The position numbers and the translations under genes are program-made. From Prorocentrum cordatum (taxonomy: Eukaryota; Sar; Dinophyceae; Prorocentrales; Prorocentraceae): a DNA stretch of 64,000 nucleotides. Shown here in pieces: positions 21,560 to 30,990 of the stretch (the stretch's first letter is position 1; every line of letters starts with the position of its first letter). Below the pieces are notes generated by a model, which was not told where the DNA came from, ran no database searches, and saw nothing but the letters and a program-made list of their open reading frames with translations. Where the stretch lies: the NCBI GenBank assembly GCA_963575745.1, contig CAUYUJ010013858.1:304505-368504 (forward strand), written 5' to 3'.

Positions 21560-22957
21560 GAACACTTGCCGAAGGCATACCTCACTATTAAAGGCAAATG
21601 CGTGTCGCCAGAAACAGGTGAGCTGGTGTGTACCAAGAGTCACGCCCATGAGCGTGAAATCATCAGCAACTGTAAGGCCACGCAAAAGAGGTTCCTGCGA
21701 AAAGCCGCTCGTGCTCTACGGATTGCAAAGAAAAAATCAGGCGACCCTATGTGGACAGTGTGGGAACCTAACCTATTACCCTCCCTGTTGCATGCACGGG
21801 CGAGCCAACTTTGTACAGTACAGAAATATAAGAACACATGCCCATGCGGACGCTGCAAACCAGCCATATCATTTCTTAAGGTCGATGCTGCACAATTTTT
21901 CAAGGATGCTTCTGAAAAACGAGGATGCCAGAAAGCCAGGGAACTGCTTGCTAGGATCACCGCCACGACAGGCGCCACGAGCGTCGAAATTAAACGTGGA
22001 CGGAAAGCAGCAGGAGGCCTCTACATTCCAGGACAACCCCGAAAGCCAGGACATGATTTGGTCACTTTCAGAGAAATACAGATTGCCCTGCAATACGCCT
22101 GTGAGGACCAATACTTTTTGGTGGGCTCTGACGTTTTCCGTCGGAGAAAGGGCTGGCCCATGGGGGGATCCATGTCGGAGCCAGCAACCTTGGCCGACCT
22201 CGGCGAGTGCATCGCAGCTCTGTGCCGCGATCCAGCCGTGGCACGACGCGTTGGCTTTAGCCTCCCCCTTCTCGATACCCATGAACTTGTCCAGGGTGTG
22301 CTATATGTTGATGATGCATTATGTTTCTCCAGAGTGTTTTGCAGCGATTGCTTATATAGAGGCCTTAAACGGCTCTTTCCAGATGACGTCGGCATCACTC
22401 ATGAAGGCGCCAGTCTCCCGATTCAGTATTTGCAGTGTGAATTGGTTGCACATGGTGAGAGTTTCGAATGTCATGCGTTCTCTGCAAACAACGAGTACAT
22501 CCATGGTGAGCGTAGTAATCTTAAGTATGCCAAGTTTCCCCATTTTCTTAGTGCCCCCACGTTGTTGCCCCCTCGGCTCTTGTACCCACGGCTATGGGAG
22601 AGGATCCTTACTTTCAACTCCATGGCCCAGGGGCACCCTCATAGGGCCAGGGTGGCGACCGTTGATGTGCTCACAGAGGTGGCACTGCTCCATTGGCCCG
22701 CCCAGCTCATTGGACGTGGACTCTGCAGCATCCCCAGGAAGCATACGTCCCATTACATTTGTCTTGTTCGGAGGCTGGGGCGAGAGCTGGCTAGGTCGAG
22801 CACGATTTTGGAAGAACTGGTACGGAGCACAAACGGTAAGGCCACGACGACTCGTGATATACTTGAGACCGTCTTTGATAGCGTTTTGGCTCAAAACCGT
22901 CACTCCTGTGATCGAGCCTCCGTTCAGCCAGTGCCCGCTACCCCGACTGCACGCTGA
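21560..22957 (+). other. reverse transcriptase domain
   Basis: Motif A is FLKVDAAQFF with its Asp codon at 21,884. Motif B is GWPMGGSMSEP starting at 22,151. Motif C is YVDD at 22,304-22,315. A following QYLQCELVAHGESFECHAF stretch is consistent with motifs D/E, and a thumb-like tail follows. Both catalytic Asp of YVDD and the motif A Asp are intact. The frame ends at TGA 22,955-22,957, 43 bp before ORF2. Confidence 0.85.
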
Positions 22958-23000
22958 CCCACTCCCGCAGCCCGCCAAGACTCCACCGGTGGCCGACGCC

Positions 23001-24038
23001 ATGGGCTGGGGCAACGGCGACAGAGGGCACAGTGGCAAGAGCGGTGGTGGTGGCAAAGGCGGCAACGGCGGAGGCTACCCAAGGCCACAGCAGTACGTAC
23101 CTCAGCAGACGCAGTACCAGCACCAGTCACGTCAGGACGCGTATCTACATGATGCGCTCAACGACGCACGAGAGATGAAGGCCGCTTTCATGATGAAAGA
23201 ACAGAAGAGAGCGGAGAAGGCGGAACGTAAGAGCCTTGCCAGTGCTATTCGTTCGAGCGCGTGTGAGGCAGTGGAATCCATCCTGGGCATCAAGAAAGTG
23301 AAAAAGACGAATGGGAAAGATAAGTCCAAGAAGAAACCGTTCAGCTTCCTGCAGTTCGCCAAAGGGAGAGTGCTGAAGAAGCAGGACTCGAGCAGTTCGA
23401 CAAGCAGTTCCGCAGGTACCACAGCTTCTAGCAGCAGCACTGGCAAGGTCGACATTGCCAAGATGAAGAAAGCCTACAAGAAGCACGTCCAGAAGAAGAA
23501 GAAGACGAAGCATAGGAATGATGACGAGGACGATGAGGAGAGCGCAAAGATCGATAAGAAGCAGATGGTCAAGCTGATGAAAGCGATGCAGGAGTCCAGT
23601 GGCATGGAGGACCTTGGCAGCATCGCAGACAAGGACGAGACCATCAAGGCCATGGCGAAGAAGATGGAGGAGCTCCAGCGAAGGGTGGAGGCAGGCGCTG
23701 CGGCAGCGTCTTCTGGGCGCAGCCGTGCTGAAGGCGGGCCCCGCCTCCGTGTGCCCCAGGCCTTCGCAAACTGCGCTGCCCCGCCTGCTGATGGAGAAGA
23801 ACCCGAGACGTCACAAGTCGCCATGACCGTTGCCAAGCAGATCCTGCCCGAGACGGACATGAGCGACTGGCCGAAGACGGAGAAAGCCTTCCTCAAGCGC
23901 TTCTCGGAGGTGCCGAAGCTCACCCAGACGATCCTGAACACTTGGCTGAAAGACCAGGGCCTCAGTGAGAGTACAGGTACCAGCAAGCTCGCGAAGATTG
24001 AACAGCTCGTGAACCATCTTAAGACGAAGGAGGCCTGA
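23001..24038 (+). CDS. ORF2: basic, Gly/Lys/Ser-rich element protein
   Basis: 345 aa from ATG 23,001 to TGA 24,038, 43 bp downstream of the RT stop, so both ORFs probably share a transcript. I see a Gly-rich N terminus (about residues 8-26), a Gln/Tyr-rich patch (29-43), a charged helical segment (44-80), Lys-rich clusters (98-112 and about 150-170), a Ser run (about 129-145), an acidic DDEDDEE patch, a heptad-like helix (about 185-230) and a C terminus (WLKDQGLSESTGTSKL...VNHLKT) resembling a SAP DNA-binding motif. Composition suggests a nucleic-acid-binding, gag-like role, but no family match is claimed. The ATG was chosen because it begins the Gly-rich unit and falls after the RT stop. Confidence 0.65.
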   Translation: MGWGNGDRGHSGKSGGGGKGGNGGGYPRPQQYVPQQTQYQHQSRQDAYLHDALNDAREMKAAFMMKEQKRAEKAERKSLASAIRSSACEAVESILGIKKVKKTNGKDKSKKKPFSFLQFAKGRVLKKQDSSSSTSSSAGTTASSSSTGKVDIAKMKKAYKKHVQKKKKTKHRNDDEDDEESAKIDKKQMVKLMKAMQESSGMEDLGSIADKDETIKAMAKKMEELQRRVEAGAAAASSGRSRAEGGPRLRVPQAFANCAAPPADGEEPETSQVAMTVAKQILPETDMSDWPKTEKAFLKRFSEVPKLTQTILNTWLKDQGLSESTGTSKLAKIEQLVNHLKTKEA

Positions 24039-24193
24039 TCGACGATATCAGCTGGATCCCTTACCCTGTCTCCGAGTGACTGCGTTAGCATAGCTGTGCG
24101 TCGTTTGGTGTAAGACACTGCAGTGCCGCGTTGCTTGGAGGCCTACCAGCTTGACGGAGATAGTCTCCTGGCGCTTGCCAGTCAGTGAGGCTT
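24039..24193 (+). other. element 3' non-coding region
   Basis: Non-coding sequence after ORF2. No terminator or polyadenylation signal recognised. Confidence 0.5.
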
Positions 24194-24335
24194 TTTGCCC
24201 CGCCGGATTTTGGTTCCCAGGAAGCCGCGCGGTCGGTGGCACGATTTGCCCCGCCAGATTTCGCTTCCCAGGGAGCCGCGCGGTCGGTGAGACGATTTGC
24301 CCCGCCAGATTTTGACTCCCAGGTTGGCGAGAATC
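24194..24335 (+). repeat. 51-bp tandem repeat in the element 3' region
   Basis: TTTGCCCCGCC(G/A)GATTT starts at 24,194, 24,245 and 24,296, with GAGCCGCGCGGTCGGTG-like ends in units 1 and 2. The third unit is partial. Such repeats are common in non-LTR and Penelope-like 3' regions. Confidence 0.85.
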
Positions 24336-24593
24336 CCTTGGTGGAGCCGTGCCCGAGGATGAAGCTAAAGCATATCTACAAGCATCTCAGGCGGTGGAGG
24401 CGCAGGTGTCAGCGTGGACTGTGGATCATCTGGATGCCGCTGGCCTTAAGTTGTGACATCGTGAGCCTTGCACTTTCCCTGTTGCCGATTCGCGCGGCAC
24501 TAGTTCCGTACGTGAGCTTCGCAGTCGTGCACATAGCGTTCTTAGCTGCTGCGTCACGTTTTGTGGAGGGCGCAGCAGCAGCAGCAGCAGCAG
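24336..24593 (+). other. element 3' tail ending in (CAG)n
   Basis: Unique sequence followed by GCAGCAGCAGCAGCAGCAG (about 24,572-24,593) directly against the right direct repeat. Confidence 0.6.
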
Positions 24594-25018
24594 AATTCTT
24601 CTCTGTGCTGCACTCCTCCCTTTATGCACCGCCAGGCGAGTGCATCGTCACAGCGCACGTCGCGCTCGACTCGAGCCTGCCCTCCATTCTGCTCAACATC
24701 GCTCGCCTTTTTCTCCTCTTTTGCCTTTCAATCCTCATATGCATATGTGCATTAGCACGCGTACTGCTCGCTTGTATCGCTACATCGCCATATATTTGTA
24801 CAGTGATCAGTATCACACTGTATTTAGTATTTGGCTGAGAGAGTGGAGGCCGCGTAATCCAGCAGTGCCAGTCGGTAGCCTGGCGCTCTCAGAACCCGTG
24901 AGGAGCCACGGTGCGAGTGAAAAGCGTTATCAAGATAACCTCGAGTGTTCATGATAGTCGTGCTTCCCTTGCTGTCGCTCCTACACTTTCAGTTCCTACC
25001 AACTGCGAGACCAGCAGC
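24594..25018 (+). repeat. right pseudo-LTR (direct repeat copy 2)
   Basis: 425 bp, three substitutions relative to 19,101-19,525 and no indels, implying recent duplication or gene conversion. It stops at CCAGCAGC, where the flanking CAG-rich DNA begins. Confidence 0.95.
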
Positions 25019-25143
25019 AGCAGCAACAACAGCCGCAGCAGCAGCGGCAGCTGCAGCAGCCACGGCAGCAGCACCTGCAGCAGCAGCAGCAGCTGCAGCA
25101 ACTGCAGCAGCAACAGCGGCAACAGCAGCAGCCGCAGCAGCAG

Positions 25144-25189
<46 letters not shown>

Positions 25190-25290
25190 ACATAACTCAG
25201 CAGCTGCAGCAGCAGCAGCAGCTGCAGCCGCAGCAGCGGCAGCAACAGGAGCAGCACCCGCAACCGCATCCGCAGCAGCAGCTACAGGTG
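25013..25290 (+). repeat. CAG/CAA/CTG-rich microsatellite
   Basis: CAGCAGCAACAACAGCCG-type triplets fused directly to the truncated right repeat. Poly-Gln, poly-Ala and poly-Leu frames over it are spurious. Confidence 0.9.
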
Positions 25291-25862
25291 CTGCGGAAAC
25301 ACAGACGAGGGGAACGGAACGGGAAGGATGTACGCCCGCTCCCTGACGCCCTTCCGGGCACCCCTGACGGCCAGCAGACTGGGCAAGGAGACGCAGGCGA
25401 AGAGTCTTCAAGCACTCTTGCGGCCGCCAGCGGCAACCCTGGCGAACAGAGACCCACAACAGCTCAGACGGCCGTCAGAGGCACCCCTGGTGACGAGGGC
25501 CCCACGAGACCTCAAGACACTCCCTCCGTAGGGCATAATGAAGTACCCTTGCTCCTTCACCAGCAGCAGCATGGCAGGGAAAAAGGAGGGGGGGGGGCCG
25601 CGGCGGAATGGGCGGAAGCTGCGGAGGCCGCAGAGTATCGGGGGCCCGAAGCGGCGGAGGCTTTTGAAGGCGCGGAGGAGGCACAAGCCGTCACCCGCGT
25701 CCCTGGAGCAGAAACCCGGCGGACAGGGGTTGGCCCCCGAAAGTGCGGACGACAGCCGCAACAGTCCGCTAAGCGAGATCCTGGACCAACAGGGGCTCGC
25801 CTGCCACATCGTGCCATCCCCACCTTCTCTACAAAATAGGCAGACCGTCAGCAGTCCTCTAG
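25291..25862. other. open frames of uncertain status
   Basis: A plus frame ending at 25,839 and an overlapping one (25,538-25,879) contain basic, Pro/Gln-rich residues (KLRRPQSIGGPKRRRLLKA). The second looks more protein-like but shows no domain. It could be a gag-like fragment or chance. Confidence 0.2.
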
Positions 25863-26339
25863 GTGCGCCACAGACCTAACAGGGGGGCCACGGACCAGCC
25901 GTTCAGACGCAGGACATCGAAGCTATCCGCCGGCTCGTCGGGAGAAACTCCTTCGCGCCTATTCGCCCCCCTCTCCCTCCAGACGCCCAGGGCACGACTG
26001 ACAAAGAATTCTGTGCTCTGGCAACGGAAGCGGCGTCGCCGCACGTGCGCCCTCCTGGCACGACCAGCGGCGCCCCCGAGACCGGCGAGAGTCCCGCGTT
26101 GACCGAAGGGGGCGCGCCCGTGAGCGACGGCGGGCACAGGCCCGAAGGCGAATGCCAGCGAAAGGGGCCTCTCCCCGCGCGCCGCGGGGCAGCGTCCGCC
26201 CGGGCTGCCGGAGGCGATCTGGCCCCTGCCTGGCGGCCAACTACGCGGCCCGCATCTCCCCGCAGGGCCCCGCCAGGCGTGCAACAGGAATTGCTGCGAG
26301 CAGACTGCGAGCCCTCTAGAACAGCGGGGCCGGTTCGCC
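25863..26339. other. no gene recognised
   Basis: GC-rich DNA open in several frames on both strands. Nothing recognised. Confidence 0.3.
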
Positions 26340-26610
26340 GGGGACTTGCGGACAGAACACGCGGCGGCGCCAATGGCCAGAGCCGCGCCAGTGGCCAGAG
26401 CCCTCAGACCCCGACACGGGACAGCAGCTGTACACAGCAAAGATCGACAACGTCGAGTGGGACCTTCCCAGGGAGACACCCGGCGAGGCGATAACGCGGC
26501 TCCAGGTCACCCTGGGGGCAATGTTGACAGGCACCTGGCACGCTTTCGCCAAGCAGCAGGCCGTGCCTGGCAGCAAAGGCGCGCTCGACCCGCTTCGACA
26601 CGATCCACAA
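26340..26610 (+). CDS. possible coding fragment of unknown function
   Basis: The plus frame in register with 26,521 reads PSDPDTGQQLYTAKIDNVEW, then DLPRETPGEAITRLQVTLGA and MLTGTWHAFAKQQAVPG. This amphipathic, normal-composition sequence stands out from neighbouring frames. There is no in-frame Met before 26,521 and no domain I recognise, so it would be an internal exon or a retroelement remnant. Confidence 0.25.
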
Positions 26611-26899
26611 ACTTGCTTTCGCTTCCTGGACCCCTTCCGCAGCTGCCAGTGCGACTTCGGGCCGTCGGCGACGCGCTGGGCCTTGGCGTCGACTGGGCTC
26701 GGCTGCGGCATCGGCGCCCGGGTCGAAGCGGCGGAGCGAGCAGGGATCACCACGCGGCAAAGGGCCACCCGGACACCCACGCACCCAGGAAGGGCAAAAA
26801 ACAGTGGCTGGTCGTCTCCCCACAGTAGCCGGTGCGGCCCCACGTCGCGGCGCCGCGCTGGCTGCGAAGGATCCCGCGTGCTTCTGTCCAGCGGCCATA

Positions 26900-27990
26900 T
26901 CCCTGGGCGCCCGTCGCCCCCCCCCGCGGGGAGGGACCCGCGGGGCTCAACGTACCCTGCGTCCCGGTGCTGTCGGCCAAGGACGGTCTGCCCCCCCCCC
27001 CCCCCGCGCTCGCCCCGTTTTCACTTACCCAGAGCGGCGGCGGGCCACGGCCCTGGATTCACGCGGGGCGCTGCTGGGCCCACCTCCCGCGGATGCACAA
27101 GGGACTTGCATCCCGGTGCTGTCCCCCGCGGGCCGTCGGCCGTGCGGGCGCGGTCCTCCTACGGGGGCTCAGGGTACGCTTGCATCCCGGTGCTGTCTGA
27201 CCAGGGCCGTCTGCCGCCACCCTTCGTGGGTGCCTCGTCTTCACCCCGCCCAGCGCGGCGGTTTCCGCGACCCTGGATTCACGCGAGGAGCAGCTGAGAC
27301 TACGGGCGCGGCACCTCCCCCCATTCTTTAGCAGCGGTCAGCGGCTCCTTGGGGGTCCACCACACCACGCCCCCCCTTGGATGCGTCGGGCTTCGGGGTG
27401 GCAGCACCGCCCCCAGCGAGTCAGTCCACTGGCTGCTGCCTGCCCACCCTGGACCACACCAGCAGTGGGAGATCGGCCGTTCGGTATAACTCTCCTCTCA
27501 GCGGCGGTTTGCTGCGCCCCCGGATGCCCCGCCCAGCCTTCAGCGCGGCTGGCTGCCCACTCTCTTCGTCAGCGGTTTGTCGCTCTACAGGCTCACAACC
27601 ATCAGCGGCGGTTAGCTGCGGCCCTGGAGGGCCACAGCGCGGCCCAGGATGCACGCGGGGGCTTGCCGAGACTTCGGGCCCGGGGCCTCCCACGGGGGCT
27701 CAAGGTACTCTTGCATCCCGGTGCTGGCGGCCAAGGGCCGCCACTCGTCGCCCCCCCGTGCACGCTCCGGCTTCACTCCACCCTGGGCACGCCACCCCCC
27801 GTCCACGCCCCGTGCTCGCTCGGCGTTTGCCGCGCCCCTGGGCCCACGCGGGGAGGCGCAGAGGCTTCGAGCACGAGACATCCCGCGGGTACTCAAGGTA
27901 CTCCACGCGGGGAGTAGCAGAGACTACGGGCACGAGGCATCCCACGGGGGCACAGGGTACTCTTGCATCCCGGCGCTGTCGACCAGGGCC
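26900..27990 (+). repeat. dispersed CTTGCATCCCGGTGCTGTC repeats
   Basis: A phrase of GGGGCTCAGGGTACTCTTGC then ATCCCGGTGCTGTC and GGCCAAGGGCCG recurs at about 26,941, 27,103, 27,170, 27,696 and 27,946, interspersed with GGATTCACGCGGGG phrases. Irregular spacing. No gene is supported. Confidence 0.65.
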
Positions 27991-28012
27991 GGCGTGAGGT
28001 GCGAGGTGCGAG

Positions 28013-28290
28013 CTGGGCGGTGTGAGCTACTGCGCTGGGACCAGCGCGTTCGCCAGGGGTGAGCAATGGCAACTCGCACTGTCGCTGCTCAGCGGGATGT
28101 CAGAGGTGGAGTTTACTTTGCCGAGTTCTGCGCGCGCGGGAAGGCCGGGCAGTGGGGCAGGCTCTGTCGCTCCTCAGCGAGATGCGAGGGGCAGTTTGAG
28201 CCAGACGTCATCAGCTACAGCGCTGGGATCAGCGCGCGTGGCGGAGGCGGGAAGTTGCATCGCGCACTGCTCTCACACAGTGGACTGGGG
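28013..28290 (+). pseudogene. decayed PPR-repeat fragment
   Basis: One frame reads SYCAGTSAFARGEQWQLALS followed by LLSGM. Another reads FEPDVISYSAGISARGGGGK. The intervening DNA encodes AGQWGRLC or SLLSEM-like remnants depending on frame. The pattern PDVISYSAGISAC-x-KG-x-QW-x-x-AL-x-LL-x-EM is the usual dinoflagellate pentatricopeptide repeat, an RNA-binding helical hairpin of about 35 aa. Here two units are separated by frame changes, so this is a remnant or poorly conserved exon. Confidence 0.6.
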
Positions 28291-28429
28291 CAAGCTATTT
28301 TCTCGCCGCCATGCAGGCGGGGGGATGCTGTGGCCCACCTCCTGCCCTTGCGCAGGAGGGGGTCCGCAGCCCCCCCCCGCCTACCTGGCGGCGAGCGCAA
28401 CCTTGCCAGGACGCAGTCTCGTCAAACAC

Positions 28430-28925
28430 TGACTCTAGCGACGACCAGCTGCGACCCCCGAGGACCAACACCCACCATCCCCGCTGAGGCACCTCTCTCC
28501 GCAGGGACGCACCAGCGCACGATTGACTCACAAACATCAGCGGCGATCAGCTGCGACCCCGGAGGACCACAATCAATACCATGCTCTTGAGCGGTGATTT
28601 GCTGCGACCCTGGAGGAACCAAGAGAATGACGACCCACCCGCCATTTCATTGTCTTGAGCGGCGATCAGCTGCGACCCCCGAGGAGCCATTAACCATTTC
28701 TCCTGTCCCACGGGTGCGGGGCCAGACCGAGGGGAGGGGCGGTTTTCCCCCCGCCCCTCCCCTCTGGGGCCTGGCGGGTGTCCCCCGTTCTTGGCCCCAG
28801 GGCCCGCCAGACGTGCTGTCCGACGTCGGGCGTGGCCCCCCCTCCCTGGGCCGCCCGTGTCCCTCGCTGTACGTGGTTTGTCTCAACACTCTCAGCGGCG
28901 ATCAGCTGCGACCCTGGAGGACCGC
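28430..28925 (+). repeat. AGCGGCGATCAGCTGCGACC repeats
   Basis: The phrase AGCGGCGATCAGCTGCGACC followed by CCGGAGGACCA occurs with small changes at about 28,438, 28,540, 28,590, 28,659 and 28,893, with a diverged copy near 27,602. Spacing is irregular. Confidence 0.75.
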
Positions 28926-29529
28926 GTGGTGTCTGTTGCCGTTCCGGGAGCTTGGGCGGAAGTGCCAGCGGTGGGCTGGGTCTGACTTTGCGTCCGAGGG
29001 CCCTCGTGTCCACCATCGTGCTGCTCCCCCCAGGCGCATCGCCCATGACATCGGCAAGTGCTGCCCCCCCAGGCGCATCGCCTTATGGCATCGGCACGCC
29101 CCCTCGCTCAGGCGCCACGTGCCCCGGGAGTGCAGCCCGTTCTGTTCTCTTGGGGATTCGCCTGCTCTGGTATAGTTTCGCCTTCAGGGGAACGCTACCA
29201 TCAGTGCTGCTCCCTCTACTCTCCCCCGCTGGCGATGCTGTCCACGCCAGCTGGCCCCCCCCCACTCAGAGGCCTGACGCCTTGCCGGCACGCAATGCGA
29301 GGCTCACAGTCGCTCGGTTCCCCCTTGCGCTGTGGGGTGGTCTGACTGGTGTTGACTTCGTTACGGAGTGGTTTAGCCTTCCGCAGCAGCACGGCTCGCG
29401 ACAGCTCAGCCTTCCTAGCTAGCTCGTCGTCCGGGCGTGTGGAGCCTGGCGCCCCACTGGCGACTCACTCCAATGGCCTCCCACTTGCTCCCACGCAGCA
29501 CGACGGACTTGACCATCCTTGCGGGCAAG
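28926..29529. other. no gene recognised
   Basis: Contains a direct duplication around GCTGCCCCCCCAGGCGCATCG (CCCAGGCGCATCGCC near 29,030 and 29,068). No recognisable gene. Confidence 0.35.
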
Positions 29530-29708
29530 ATTTATGTCCATATCCAGTGCGCCTTCAATTTTTTGGAAGGGGCGCCACAAGGCCGAGGTGCACTGGACAT
29601 GGATATAAATCGTGCCTCCAGGGGGGAAATTCATCCATATCCAGTGCGCCTCGGGCTTCTGGGGAAGGGAGCCCGAAATTCCATACTGCAGTGGATATGG
29701 ACAAAAGT
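29530..29708. repeat. four-arm fold-back element
   Basis: Arms of a TCCATATCCAGTGCGCC core alternate orientation: 29,530-29,553 (forward), 29,587-29,610 (reverse, 21 of 24 matching), 29,629-29,650 (forward) and about 29,688-29,708 (reverse). An extra TCGGGCT/AGCCCGA stem lies between arms 3 and 4. Same architecture as at 335-477 and 11,583-11,776, with unrelated sequence. Confidence 0.75.
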
Positions 29709-30149
29709 ACTGCTCGCAATCCTGGTTCACGTTACTGCTGTGTGGGTCGTGCCTCCACTCAGATTGACGGGCTTGGTTACCCTGGTTCACGTCTCATACT
29801 GTGGCAGGCTCCGAATTCCATGACATTTTGTCTGTGCACGTGCTCGAGCTCACAGGATACCCCCGCCGTCAGCTCCCCTTCAGCTTCGCGGCTGCTTTGT
29901 GAGCGGGCCGGCCGGCCTGTGCCTGTTGTAGCTAATTAGCCTCGCTCGTGTCCCGGACTTTGCTTCGCGCCGCCTGACCTTTGTCTCGTGGCCGCGACCG
30001 AACAACTATCCCCACCAGCCCATTAAGAAACCCTGGCCGTCAGAGCTGACGGGAAAAGGGACGAAGAGGCACATCTAGGGTAACAGCGCGAGCAAAGGGG
30101 GTGGCCTTGGAAGCCCTCTTCGGGCCATCCCTGGGTGCCTCGCGGGGGC
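29709..30149. other. no gene recognised
   Basis: Spacer. Contains TATCCCCACCAGCCCATTAA near 30,008, shared with the motif at 9,554. Confidence 0.35.
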
Positions 30150-30262
30150 GAGGGGAAGAGGAGGAGGAGGAGGAGGACGAGGACGAGGACGAGGACGAGG
30201 AGTACGAGGAGCACGAGGATGCGGATGAGGACGAGGATGAGAAGGACGAGGACTAGGATGAG
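30150..30262 (+). repeat. GAGGAC/GAGGAT microsatellite
   Basis: GAGGAGGAGGACGAGGACG-type hexamers. Confidence 0.9.
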
Positions 30263-30306
30263 GACCACGCGGACTAGGACTCATGGAACCATCTAGAGTT
30301 ATTCTT

Positions 30307-30309
30307 ACG

Positions 30310-30356
<47 letters not shown>

Positions 30357-30357
30357 G
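30307..30357 (+). repeat. (CTG)n microsatellite
   Basis: About 15 CTG units with a single ACTG start, followed directly by the CTTGG minisatellite. Confidence 0.95.
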
Positions 30358-30745
30358 CGTGCTCTCTGGGAGTTCAGGGGGCCCTCTTGGAACCCTCTTG
30401 AAACCCCTGGAAGGCTTCTTGGGATCATCTTGGAAGCCATCGTTTACAGGATGGGGGGTCCCCAACTATGCTCCCCCCTCAGGAGTCGGCAACCCGCTTC
30501 TTTGGGCTCTCTCTTGGAGCGCTTTGGGGGCCGTTTGGAGCATCTTGGGAGCCATCTTGAGCCAGCTTGGGCTATCTGAGCCATCTTGGAGGTCATCTTG
30601 GGCTCTCTGAGGCCGCTCGGGGGCCTCTTGGGAGCCTCTCGGGTGCCTCTCGGGGCCCTCTTGGGACCCTCTTGGAGCCCTCTTTGGGCTCTCTTGGGGC
30701 TCTCTAGGGTGCCCTGGAGCGCCTCTTGGGGTCATCTTCGAGGAT
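30358..30745 (+). repeat. CTTGG-type minisatellite
   Basis: Degenerate GGCCTCTTGGGAGCC / GCCATCTTGAGCC units. Same family and same downstream neighbour (module B) as at 10.15-10.78 kb. Confidence 0.8.
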
Positions 30746-30774
30746 ATCGATCATGAGGGAGGCTCCCGATCGAG

Positions 30775-30990
30775 GCCCCCCCCCTTGGCCCTTGGGGGCC
30801 ACGATCCTCGTGAGGGCTGTCAAACATTGGCCTTCGCAGGGGCCGAAAAAGAGCCCCCCAACGACCCGCGAACCCCCCCAAAAAGTCCAGGGGAGGGGGT
30901 AAGGGGAGGGGTAAACAAGGGGTTTTTGGAAGATTAAATAAATAATCTTGTTAGACCACCTACGCCCCGAGGGCTGGTGGGATTCTCGGC
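30775..30990 (+). repeat. dispersed module B (paralog of 10,570-10,775)
   Basis: GATCCTCGTGAGGG, GCCGAAAAAGAG, GGGGAGGGGTAAAC and GAGGGCTGGTGGGATTC appear in the same order and similar spacing as in module A. Confidence 0.75.

Larger units (their letters stand above)
19583..22957 (+). pseudogene. ORF1: GIY-YIG nuclease plus reverse transcriptase, frames broken
   Basis: Coding signals lie in two frames. The frame starting at 19,583 carries a SAP-like stretch (LRAACQYCQLPHGGTEENL, about 19,697-19,753). The frame with ATG at 19,632 carries the GIY-YIG-like region (about 20,100-20,400) and continues to about 21,400 with VWIGVDKTHTDVW, possibly the segment before RT motif 1. The RT then occupies the first frame again from about 21,420 to the TGA at 22,957. 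So at least one shift (about 21,400-21,440), and probably a second (about 19,800-20,100), separate the parts of one protein. By chance the GIY-YIG frame also stays open across the RT into ORF2, giving a misleading 1528-codon frame. Likely inactive; sequencing error or programmed shifting are alternatives. Confidence 0.65.
19101..25018 (+). mobile_element. Penelope-like retroelement flanked by 425-bp direct repeats
   Basis: The unit comprises a direct repeat (19,101-19,525), ORF1 with a GIY-YIG-like nuclease region followed by reverse transcriptase, ORF2, a 3' region with 51-bp repeats, a CAG tract, and the second direct repeat (24,594-25,018). The repeat-to-repeat period is 5493 bp. Reverse transcriptase paired with a GIY-YIG nuclease is diagnostic of Penelope-like elements, and direct pseudo-LTRs formed by tandem partial copies are typical of them. 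Here the nuclease precedes the RT, the permuted order known from some protist, algal and invertebrate clades. No protease, integrase or RNase H was seen, which argues against an LTR retrotransposon. Clade assignment is inference. Confidence 0.75.

Noticed and set aside
22888-22904. TTTTGGCTCAAAACC as a spliced-leader relict
   Set aside because: Lies within the RT coding frame, is a partial palindrome and lacks the terminal AAG.
19452-24038. Single 1528-aa protein
   Set aside because: RT motifs are in a different frame from 21.4 to 22.96 kb. The long frame is a chimera of the nuclease part, a shadow of the RT, and ORF2.
19101-25018. LTR retrotransposon
   Set aside because: No protease, integrase, RNase H or primer-binding site seen. 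The nuclease is GIY-YIG-like.
30548-30570. Minus-strand AGCTGGCTCAAG as a leader relict
   Set aside because: Falls inside a CTTGAGCC-type minisatellite and is explained by that repeat.
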